Source of the DNA: Flammeovirgaceae bacterium UBA1842
Lineage (GTDB): Bacteria; Bacteroidota; Bacteroidia; Cytophagales; Cyclobacteriaceae
NCBI GenBank assembly: GCA_002338655.1
Contig: DDIU01000034.1
Location: 59,034 to 123,033 of the forward strand
DNA: 64,000 nucleotides
Direction: 5' to 3'
Position 1 is the stretch's first letter, and each line of letters starts with the position of its first letter. Positions 9,524-17,100 of this stretch are shown here, one piece after another. Under the pieces are notes generated by a model. It saw nothing but the letters and a program-made list of their open reading frames with translations, did no database searches and had not been told where the DNA came from. The position numbers were made by a program, and so were the translations under genes.

Positions 9524-10512
9524 ACGGCTACTAACAATTTTTTAAACGCCTTTAATGCTTTTCCCGATTTCAAAGACTCATCAGCTTTAGCTATTGCATC
9601 TGTTTTGCTTAATGAGCTATCAGCACAATATAGTGCCATGCCTGCGTTGGCAGTAACCACGTTGTGCTGCGCAGTTGTAGCCTCTCCTTTCAATACATTT
9701 TCAAATATTTTAGCTGCTGATTCTATCGTTGTTCCGCCTGAAATTTCTCCGGTCTTCACTTCTGCCAGCCCAAGATCTGAAGGCGAGAGCATTTGCTCTC
9801 CACTTTTGGTAATCATCTTAAAATCACCAGTCAGTGAAATCTCGTCATAACCATCCAAAGCATGTAGTATTAAAAAATCCTTATCACTCTTTTGATAGAG
9901 GTAACCATACAATCTTGCTAGTTCGAGACTAAACACCCCTACAAGTTGCTTACTAGGAAATGAAGGGTTGACCATAGGACCCAACATATTAAAGAAGGTT
10001 TTTACACCTAAATCTTTTCGGATCGGAGCTACATTTTTCATGGCAGGATGAAAAAGTGGTGCATGTAAAAAACAGATATTGGCTTCCTCTAAACTTCGAA
10101 TCAGCTGATCTTCATCATTAGTAAACTGATACCCAAAATGAGCCATCAGGTTAGACGAACCACAAACTGAGGAAACTCCAGTATTTCCGTGTTTAGCTAC
10201 GTACTGTCCAGCCCCGGCAACAACGAACGAAGATAAAGTGGAGATATTAAAGGTATCTTTCCCATCTCCCCCAGTTCCACAAAGGTCTATGGCATCATAA
10301 TCGCCAATGTTGAGTGGTGTACAAAGTTCTAGCATCGCATCACGAAAGCCCGCCAACTCTTCTACCGTTATACTTCGCATCATGTATACGGTCAAAAAGG
10401 CCGCTACCTGACTTTGATTAAATTTACCCTGAGCCAAATCAACAAGAATTTGACGTGCAGTTCCTTTGTCAAGAGTTTGATGATTGATCAGCTTATTTAG
10501 TATGTCTTTCAT
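9520..10512 (-). CDS. trpD: Anthranilate phosphoribosyltransferase
   Basis: 330 residues. It transfers the phosphoribosyl group of PRPP to anthranilate. The glycine-rich PRPP loop DLCGTGGDGKDTFNIST, KHGNTGVSSVCGSSNLM, the conserved NMLGPMVNP and a late DE...G segment are present, with the N-terminal all-alpha domain (LNKLINHQTLDKGTAR). It is a stand-alone enzyme, not fused to TrpG. The stop codon lies inside a TGAGCCTGTCGAA repeat unit. ATG start at 10512, 39 bases after trpG. Confidence 0.95.
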   Translation of the reverse strand: MKDILNKLINHQTLDKGTARQILVDLAQGKFNQSQVAAFLTVYMMRSITVEELAGFRDAMLELCTPLNIGDYDAIDLCGTGGDGKDTFNISTLSSFVVAGAGQYVAKHGNTGVSSVCGSSNLMAHFGYQFTNDEDQLIRSLEEANICFLHAPLFHPAMKNVAPIRKDLGVKTFFNMLGPMVNPSFPSKQLVGVFSLELARLYGYLYQKSDKDFLILHALDGYDEISLTGDFKMITKSGEQMLSPSDLGLAEVKTGEISGGTTIESAAKIFENVLKGEATTAQHNVVTANAGMALYCADSSLSKTDAIAKADESLKSGKALKAFKKLLVAV

Positions 10513-10524
10513 TATTGAGTAGTT

Positions 10525-10573
10525 AGTAGTAAGTCATTAGTAGTAAGTGTCTTACGACTTGTGACTTACTACT
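10525..10573. repeat. Inverted repeat containing the end of trpG
   Basis: AGTAGTAAGTC (10525-10535) is perfectly inverted at 10563-10573 (GACTTACTACT), with extra TAGTAAGT copies between. The right arm encodes part of the VVSHKS tail of TrpG, and the trpG stop (10552-10554) lies in the loop region. Confidence 0.8.
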
Positions 10574-11148
10574 TCTGTTTCAATCCAGTTCTTAATCATA
10601 ATCTCTCCATATTCTGTCATAATGGACTCGGGGTGAAATTGCAGCCCAATGACATCATATTGTTGATGTTTGATAGCCATCACCACCCCAGTTTCGTCTA
10701 AGCCTATAACTTCTAATGGCGCTTTGAGTGTTTCTTTTTTTACCGCCCATGAGTGATAATGCGCCCCTACAAATTGATTTGGGATATTTTTAAATATGTG
10801 TACGTCATTTGAATTGATTGTAATTGTGCTTGACACACCATGTTTCACTTCATCCATATTGTACAACTGTGCTCCATATACTTCTGCAATGGCTTGTAGC
10901 CCTAAACAAATGCCCAAAATAGATTTTGAAGGTCCGTACTTTTCGATAAGTGCTTTTAGTATACCTGCTTCTTCTGGAATACCCGGGCCTGGTGACAAAA
11001 GAATTTTATCAAAAACATTAACCTCCTCTAAAGTGATTTTATCATTTCTAACTATCGTAAGATGATCACCATATCCAAGTGCTTTAATAATATGCACCAA
11101 ATTATAGGTGAATGAATCGTAGTTATCGAGTAAAAGAATTCTATTCAT
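10552..11148 (-). CDS. trpG: Anthranilate synthase glutamine amidotransferase component (TrpG/PabA type)
   Basis: 198 residues. It hydrolyses glutamine and passes ammonia to TrpE. It is a class I glutamine amidotransferase: DNYDSFTYNL at the N-terminus, oxyanion-hole LSPGPG, nucleophile Cys81 in ILGICLGLQ, and the His/Glu pair in LQFHPESI near the C-terminus. The ATG at 11148 overlaps the trpE stop in an ATGA arrangement, as expected for subunits made in equal amounts. The last residues (VVSHKS) fall in a palindromic repeat. Such subunits can also serve PabB, which cannot be excluded. Confidence 0.94.
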   Translation of the reverse strand: MNRILLLDNYDSFTYNLVHIIKALGYGDHLTIVRNDKITLEEVNVFDKILLSPGPGIPEEAGILKALIEKYGPSKSILGICLGLQAIAEVYGAQLYNMDEVKHGVSSTITINSNDVHIFKNIPNQFVGAHYHSWAVKKETLKAPLEVIGLDETGVVMAIKHQQYDVIGLQFHPESIMTEYGEIMIKNWIETEVVSHKS

Positions 11149-12551
11149 GACCGATTAATTTTTACTGCTTGGGCTATAGCGTTCCGCAATGCTGCCAATT
11201 TGTTGTCTACCTCATTTAACTCACTTTCAGGTACTGACTTCGCCACCACTCCGGCTCCAGCCTGATAATGTAATTTGCTGTCCTTACTCAAAAAAGAACG
11301 AATCATAATGGCATGATTGAAATCACCATTGAAACCTAAAAACCCAATTGCTCCACCATAGTAGCTTCTACTTTGGTTTTCATAGTTATCTATCAATTGC
11401 AAGGCCCTGTATTTAGGCGCACCTGATAAAGTACCTGCCGGAAAGGTGTCCCCTACCAATTGGAGTCTTGATTGTGCCGCTTCCAGCTGCCCTGTAACTT
11501 TAGATACCAAGTGAATAACATGGGAGTAATACTGAACTTCTTTAAAAACTTCTACCTCCACATGTGCAGCACTTCTACTCAAATCATTGCGGGCCAGATC
11601 AACCAACATGATATGCTCGGCATTTTCCTTTTCATCCTCAGTAAGTTGCTTGGCTAGCTCCGCATCTGCTGCGTCATCACCTGTTCGTTTAAAAGTGCCT
11701 GCAATAGGGTATATAGAAGCCTTATTTCCACTGATAACAATTTGAGATTCAGGCGAAGACCCAAATATTTTGTAGCTACCATAATCAAAATAAAATAAAT
11801 AAGGAGACGGGTTGATTGACCGTAAGGAGCGGTAAACATTAAATTCGTCTCCTTTAAATTCATTCTGAAACCTCCTGGATAATACTATTTGAAATACATC
11901 TCCACGTAAGCAATGCGACTGTCCCTTTTTAATAATTTCAAGAAATTCGTCATCTGAATAATTCGATGTTTCCTTCCCAGAGAGATCAAAGTCGAACTGA
12001 GGAATATCATGTCGTTTGATCAGCGATACCAATTGGTCAAGTTTACTAATATTATCGGTCTCCAACCTATGTTCAAACACATACAATTCATTTTTGAAAT
12101 GATCAATAACAATAACGAATCGGTAAACCTTATAAATCGCATCTGGAATCTCATCATTCTGGTTATTGAATTTTATGTCTTCAAATTGCTGAACAGCATC
12201 GTATGCGAGATATCCAAAAAGTCCATTGGTACTGAATTTGAAGTCAGAAGGCTCAGTAATAAAAGAGTCCTTAAACTCATCAATGCACTTTATTAAGCTG
12301 TTGGGGCCTAGTTCTTTGGCTTCGCTAATACCATCAGGGTAATCTATTGTTACGGAAGCCTTTGAAGCCGTTATTGAAGCATAAGGGGAGCAGCAGATAT
12401 AGGAGAAGCTATTGTCATTCCCATGGTAATCAGAGCTTTCCAATAGAATACTCCCTGCATATTTGTCCCGTAACCGCAGATAGATACTTACTGGTGTGAG
12501 GGTGTCTGCCAGTAATTTTTTATAATTTGATGTTATATTATAGTATTTCAT
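11145..12551 (-). CDS. trpE: Anthranilate synthase component I
   Basis: 468 residues. It converts chorismate plus ammonia to anthranilate. An LLES motif at about residues 36-39 matches the site where tryptophan binds for feedback inhibition in known TrpE enzymes. The chorismate-binding domain has GDVFQIVLSRRF, GSSPE, PIAGTFKRTGDD, ENAEHIMLVDLARND, FPAGTLSGAPK and YYGGAIGFLG in order. It is the first gene of the operon and lies about 393 bases downstream of the first leader ORF, behind two attenuators. ATG start at 12551. Confidence 0.96.
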   Translation of the reverse strand: MKYYNITSNYKKLLADTLTPVSIYLRLRDKYAGSILLESSDYHGNDNSFSYICCSPYASITASKASVTIDYPDGISEAKELGPNSLIKCIDEFKDSFITEPSDFKFSTNGLFGYLAYDAVQQFEDIKFNNQNDEIPDAIYKVYRFVIVIDHFKNELYVFEHRLETDNISKLDQLVSLIKRHDIPQFDFDLSGKETSNYSDDEFLEIIKKGQSHCLRGDVFQIVLSRRFQNEFKGDEFNVYRSLRSINPSPYLFYFDYGSYKIFGSSPESQIVISGNKASIYPIAGTFKRTGDDAADAELAKQLTEDEKENAEHIMLVDLARNDLSRSAAHVEVEVFKEVQYYSHVIHLVSKVTGQLEAAQSRLQLVGDTFPAGTLSGAPKYRALQLIDNYENQSRSYYGGAIGFLGFNGDFNHAIMIRSFLSKDSKLHYQAGAGVVAKSVPESELNEVDNKLAALRNAIAQAVKINRS

Positions 12552-12565
12552 TATTTTTTATTTAA

Positions 12566-12594
12566 CCATCGGATGGCACGTAGCCATCCGATGG
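12566..12594 (-). promoter_or_regulatory. Leader hairpin B just before trpE
   Basis: A perfect 12-bp inverted repeat, CCATCGGATGGC with a 5-base loop, ends 14 bases before the trpE start codon. A similar imperfect hairpin (12775-12803) occupies the equivalent place after the first attenuator. Its position next to the trpE start suggests a role in translation or mRNA stability, which is inference. Confidence 0.6.
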
Positions 12595-12602
12595 CTTTTA
12601 TT

Positions 12603-12638
12603 AAAAAAGAAAGGCCTTGTGAATGAACACAAGGCCTT
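12603..12638 (-). terminator. Attenuator terminator 2 of the trp leader
   Basis: An 11-bp perfect stem AAGGCCTTGTG / CACAAGGCCTT with a 6-base loop, followed on the minus strand by TCTTTTTTAA. It lies 25 bases after the stop of the second leader ORF and 52 bases before trpE. The loop side TGAACAC (12624-12630, plus strand) matches in inverse form 12659-12665 at the leader stop, allowing an alternative antiterminator. Confidence 0.88.
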
Positions 12639-12662
12639 AGTTTTAAGACATAGAAGTAGTGT

Positions 12663-12719
12663 TCAATCCCGAAGTTTTGTAAAGTGCCACCACCAGTTTT
12701 TGTTCATTCTATTTTTCAT
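12663..12719 (-). CDS. trp leader peptide 2 (three consecutive Trp codons)
   Basis: An 18-codon ORF reading MKNRMNKNWWWHFTKLRD then TGA. Three TGG codons in a row followed by His-Phe are what a ribosome-stalling sensor of charged tRNA-Trp looks like. A second in-frame ATG at codon 5 could also start it. The stop codon is part of the TGAACAC segment that can pair with the downstream terminator (12624-12630). A ribosome reaching the stop would cover that segment, and one stalled at the Trp codons would not. Confidence 0.88.
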   Translation of the reverse strand: MKNRMNKNWWWHFTKLRD

Positions 12720-12774
12720 TTTCTTCTTTTTTTTTCATTCCGGGCTTGATCCGAAATCCTTAATCTTTCTTTAA

Positions 12775-12803
12775 CTATTGGATGGCTTGAAGCTATCCGA
12801 TAG
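12775..12803 (-). promoter_or_regulatory. Leader hairpin A after the first trp attenuator
   Basis: Inverted repeat CTATTGGATGGCT / AGCTATCCGATAG with a 3-base loop and two G-U-type pairs, followed on the minus strand by TTAA. It resembles hairpin B at 12566-12594 in core sequence (GGATGGC) and in its place relative to the preceding terminator, supporting duplication of the whole leader module. Confidence 0.55.
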
Positions 12804-12825
12804 TTTTTGTTTCGTTTTTAGACAT

Positions 12826-12857
12826 AAAAAAAGACCCGCTGTGAACAGCGGGTCTTT
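12826..12857 (-). terminator. Attenuator terminator 1 of the trp leader
   Basis: A 12-bp perfect stem AAAGACCCGCTG / CAGCGGGTCTTT with a TGAA-type tetraloop, followed by a U-run on the minus strand. It lies 36 bases after the stop of the first leader ORF. The 5' arm and loop (12841-12850) are complementary at 9 of 10 positions to 12880-12889, just after the leader stop. Confidence 0.9.
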
Positions 12858-12893
12858 GATTATATATTTTATATAATAACGCTTTTCACTTTC

Positions 12894-12944
12894 CTAGTTA
12901 GGAAAATGCCACCACCATGCGTTATTTATTGTATTGTTTCTCAT
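12894..12944 (-). CDS. trp leader peptide 1 (three consecutive Trp codons)
   Basis: A 16-codon ORF reading MRNNTINNAWWWHFPN then TAG. Three TGG codons precede His-Phe, as in leader 2. AATAACGC within codons 7-9 can pair with GCGTTATT downstream of the stop, giving a competing upstream hairpin. The segment after the stop (minus strand GTGAAAAGCG) can pair with the terminator arm. The ORF starts only 7 bases after a TAnnTTTG element, so its mRNA may have almost no 5' leader. Confidence 0.9.
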   Translation of the reverse strand: MRNNTINNAWWWHFPN

Positions 12945-12951
12945 TGAGCTT

Positions 12952-12959
12952 CAAATATA
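12952..12959 (-). promoter_or_regulatory. Candidate trp operon promoter -7 element
   Basis: TATATTTG on the minus strand fits the Bacteroidota -7 consensus TAnnTTTG exactly. The expected transcription start falls at or just before the ATG of leader peptide 1 (12944). No clear -33 TTG was found at normal spacing, so the call is moderate. Confidence 0.55.
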
Positions 12960-12960
12960 G

Positions 12961-13283
12961 AATGTCGATCCATATAAAAAAATATTTTTTATTTATTTTT
13001 CATGAAAGTTTAGTTACTGGTTGTTTGATCTAGTTATTGGTTGTCGGTACTAGTGGTTAGATACTACTGCTTATACTCCACAGTCATCCTGTTAGGATCT
13101 TTACTACCACGTTTCCAGCAAAAATTCCAGCCTGTGGTGTCGGGGCTTTTCTATATTCAATGACGATATTAACTAAAAGATTGCCGCGTCTGTCGTGCCT
13201 CCATCCTCGCAATGACTATAAGGGTTGTTATTTGTTGGTGTTTAGGTAATACTTACCAAATACTGAATACTAAATACTACTCA
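12961..13283. other. Intergenic region between the trp leader and a PorP gene
   Basis: No ORF with coding character. It holds the trp promoter side, low-complexity TAGTTATTGG-like text near 13015-13065, a palindromic element at 13178-13216, and a TAGTATTTAGTATT-type stretch (13246-13286) that runs into the stop codon of the PorP gene. Confidence 0.6.
13178..13216. repeat. Short palindromic REP-like element
   Basis: AGATTGCCGCG at one end and TCGCAATGAC at the other form an imperfect palindrome (GTCATTGCGAGG ... CGGCAATCT read on the minus strand), a form of intergenic repeat seen in many bacterial genomes. Only one copy was noticed in this window. Confidence 0.6.
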
Positions 13284-14189
13284 CTAGAAATACCTTCTTC
13301 CTATAGCATGTCCATTGAAAATTTCCAAATCTAAGGAAAGCATCAATTCGTGAGTGCCATAAGCATTATTGCTCAGCCCATTTAGCGGAAGCTCAAAGGA
13401 ATAGCCCAAGCGCAATTGATTGTTGATCTCGAATTGAGTATTGAGGCCAATTGCATTGAAATTTCTTAAAGTTGTCCCTACCCAAAGGGCTTCTTTCAAT
13501 AAAAATGAAGCATTGATATCAATGGAGGCTGGCTGGCCATCTACTACTTTTAACAGTACCGAAGGTTTAAATTTTATGGCCAATAATTGATCAAACAAAT
13601 AGCCTGCGCTAACATAAAAGTGCCTTTTATAGCGTGTACTTTTCACATCACCATCTTTCACATCCGTATCCAAAATACGTGGTACAGATACGCCCAAATA
13701 ATAGTGGTCGGTTTTATAATACACCCCTGCTCCAAAATTCGATTTGGAAAAATTATCATCTGAAATAACCAATTCCGGATCTGTTTGCTCCTGATTTAGT
13801 TTGTCAAAATCATACTTATAGTTTATATAGCCTGTTTGCAATCCAAAAGACAGGCTTCTGCCATTGTTCATCTCTATTCTATAGGAATACATCAACTGGA
13901 TTTCAGTATTTGTATTGATCCCGTATTGATCACTTACCAATAAAAGTCCTGCTCCTACTTTATTACTCAAAAATGATGATGATAGGTTTAGTGTATTGGT
14001 AATCGGTGCGCCCTCAATACCTGCCCATTGCGCTCTACTTATGGCCGTTGCATTGAACACATCGTTGATTCCCGTATACGCGGGGTTAATCATCGACTGG
14101 TTAAAAAGGTATTGGTTATAAAGTGGATCCAATTGTGCTTGTACATTGATACCAAAACCGATGAGTACTACTATTAAAATTGCTCTCAT
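13284..14189 (-). CDS. PorP/SprF-family T9SS outer-membrane protein (divergent class)
   Basis: 301 residues. A signal peptide (about 1-18, ending QAQ) precedes a mature start LDPLYNQYLFNQSMINPAYTG, a hallmark of the PorP/SprF family, then many alternating beta strands consistent with an outer-membrane barrel. It starts 2 bases after the 2314-aa type B cargo gene, so the two are almost certainly co-translated. Members such as SprF of Flavobacterium johnsoniae are needed for secretion or attachment of the adjacent type B cargo. It differs from the two other PorP proteins here, which begin QDPQFSQ, and its cargo carries a correspondingly different sorting domain. Confidence 0.9.
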   Translation of the reverse strand: MRAILIVVLIGFGINVQAQLDPLYNQYLFNQSMINPAYTGINDVFNATAISRAQWAGIEGAPITNTLNLSSSFLSNKVGAGLLLVSDQYGINTNTEIQLMYSYRIEMNNGRSLSFGLQTGYINYKYDFDKLNQEQTDPELVISDDNFSKSNFGAGVYYKTDHYYLGVSVPRILDTDVKDGDVKSTRYKRHFYVSAGYLFDQLLAIKFKPSVLLKVVDGQPASIDINASFLLKEALWVGTTLRNFNAIGLNTQFEINNQLRLGYSFELPLNGLSNNAYGTHELMLSLDLEIFNGHAIGRRYF

Positions 14190-14191
14190 GC

Positions 14192-17100
14192 CTATCTTTT
14201 TATAAATAAATACCCAGTCTGCACTTTTGAACCATCGCCTTTGTCTATTGAATAAAAATAGCTGCCTGTTATTAACTCTCCATCACCAGTATTTGACATG
14301 CCTACAAATACTTTGTCCACATTGTCATAACCTTCCATTACGAAAATTTTGTTGCCCCAACGATTGTAAATGTTCAATATGTTGTCGGGGTAGAGTTGAA
14401 GGTTTTTAACGTTGAAAAAATCATGAATACCATCTCCGTTTGGGGTCACTACATTAAATATTTCCAAAGGGGGTGAATCATCACTGGTAACTTCACCAAC
14501 CACTACAAAAGAAAAGTCATTTATACTGGTCATAACATTCACTGTGGTGCTATATAAACCTATGGCACTAGCATTGAGTCTTATGGTAAATTGAATAAAT
14601 GATTTGGAAGGAACCGTTTTCGAAAAACTAAGCACTTCAAATACAGGATTATCCACCGTTATTTCATTGACTGTTAGTGCATCCACAACGCTCAAATTTT
14701 CAATTACAAATACCTTATCAATATTCACATTCAATAAAGTGACCCCCATGTCAATGTCCTCATTTGCCAATATTATATTGCCACTATTATCTTCGCCTTC
14801 AATAATCACAACATCAGATGGGGCTTCACTTATTGTACCAATGAGGTTGATCACAAAATCTACATCGTTATTTGCAATGGTTAATTGATCTGCGAAAGTG
14901 CCTGCTGCGCTACCATCTAAGGTGAGTGTAAAATCGGTACTCGAACCAGCAGCTATTGTATTTGGGAATGTGATGCCTAAAACTGAGTATTTACTTCCAT
15001 CTGTCATGTTAATGGCAGTAACTATCAAGTCAGCCGTTCCCGTATTATTGATCGTAAACACTTGTGAAGCATCGTTGGGTTGAACCGTTGAAGTAAGCGT
15101 GTAATTATCATTTGTTGTCAATGTAGTGCTGCCATCTGTCACTTCGATTGCTGGTACTGGTGTAGCGGTAATAATGCCTGATAGGTTGATTACAAAATTT
15201 GCATCATTATTTACAATGGTTAATTGATCTGTGAAAGTACCTGCTGCGCTACCATCTAATGTGAGTGTAAAATCGGTACTCGAACCAGCAGCTACTGTAT
15301 TTGGGAATGTGATGCCTGATACAGCGTATTTAGTTCCATCTGACAAGTTAATTGCGGTAACTATCAAGTCAGCCGTTCCCGTATTATTGATCGTAAACAC
15401 TTGTGATGCATCGTTGGGTTGAACCGTTGAAGTAAGCGTGTAATTATCATTGGCTACCAAAGTTGTGCTGCCATCTGTTACTTCGATTGTTGGTACTGGT
15501 GTAGCGGTAATAATGCCTGATAGGTTGATCACAAAATTTGCATCATTATTTACAATGGTTAATTGATCTGTGAAAGTGCCTGCTGCGCTACCATCTAAGG
15601 TAAGTGTAAAATCGGTGCTCGAACCAGCAGCTATTGTATTTGGGAATGTGATGCCCGATACAGCGTATTTACTTCCATCTGTCATGTTAATGGCAGTAAC
15701 TATCAAGTCAGCCGTTCCTGTATTGTTGATCGTAAACACTTCTGAGGCATCGTTGGGCTGAACCGTTGAAGTAAGCGTGTAATTATCATTTGTTGACAAT
15801 GTAGTGCTACCATCAGTCACTTCAATTGCTGGTACTGGTGTAGCGGTAATAATGCCTGATAGGTTGATCACAAAATTAGCATCATTATTTACAATGGTTA
15901 ATTGATCTGTGAAAGTACCTGCTGCGCTACCATCTAAGGTAAGTGTAAAATCGGTGCTCGAACCAGCAGCTACTGTATTTGGGAATGTGATGCCAGATAC
16001 AGTGTATTTACTTCCATCTGTCATGTTAATGGCAGTAACTATCAAGTCAGCCGTTCCTGTATTGTTGATCGTGAACACTTGTGAAGCATTGTTGGGCTGA
16101 ACCGTTGAAGTAAGCGTGTAATTATCATTGGCTACCAAAGTTGTGCTGCCATCTGTTACTTCGATTGCTGGTACTGGTGTAGCGGTAATAATGCCTGATA
16201 GGTTGATCACAAAATTACCATCATTATTTACAATGGTTAATTGATCTGTGAAAGTACCTGCTGCGTTACCATCTAAGATGAGTGTAAAATCGGTACTCAA
16301 ACCAGCAGCTATTGTATTTGGGAATGTGATGCCTGATACAGCGTATTTACTTCCATCTGTCATGTTAATGGCAGTAACTATCAAGTCAGCCGTTCCTGTA
16401 TTGTTGATCGTGAACACTTGTGAAGCATCGTTAGGTTGAACAGTACTCGCTAATGATTGAGTATCCCCTGTTGTAATTTGTATTGCTCCTACAAAAACCG
16501 ATATTTCTCTATAGAGAGTTATTTGATTAGCAGGGTTGTCAGTAGCCGTACTAACATTATAAATCTCCGATCCTGCTGTACCATTGTACTCAAATACTTG
16601 GAAGTGGTAAGTGGTGTTTTCATTGAGACCAGTGACACCTACCGAACTCCCTGCGTCATTATACACCACAAAGTTGCCACTGCCTAGATCGGTGGAAGTG
16701 GTCAAGTCAGGGTCTGCAGTGTAGCTTTGACCATCCACTGGAGAAAAATCAACTACATTACCCTCTCGTGCCACTACTATGCGGTTTGCACCATCCCCAT
16801 TTGTCCAATTTACTGTCATGGAGGTAGTGGATTCATTGGTAAAAGTGAGATTGGTGGCTTGCCCACTGGGTGGAGTAATCATTGAGTTTCCAGCTGTCGT
16901 GTTACTATTATAGTAATTGGCGGAACACTCCACGTCAAACTCAAATATTTTGAAATAATAGGCGAACGATACCGTAAGCCCTGAAATCGAACTTGAACTC
17001 CCCGAGCCACTATACACCACATAGGTATCTGTATCTACCGGTACTCCACTACCGTAAGTAGAATTGGCTGTATATGCCATGCCATCTATTGGCGTCCAGA

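Noticed and set aside
9431..9850. 139-aa plus-strand ORF beginning with an SLSVSLSLSKTTFRQAQ-like text
   Set aside because: Its N-terminus is translated intergenic repeat DNA and the rest is antisense to trpD.
12740..12800. A third short leader ORF upstream of leader 2 (MKKKEENEK-like)
   Set aside because: It has no Trp codons, overlaps leader 2 out of frame and looks like chance A-rich sequence.
14898..16439. Five similar plus-strand ORFs of about 63 aa spaced 339 bases
   Set aside because: Antisense shadows of the five tandem repeats of the 2314-aa cargo gene.
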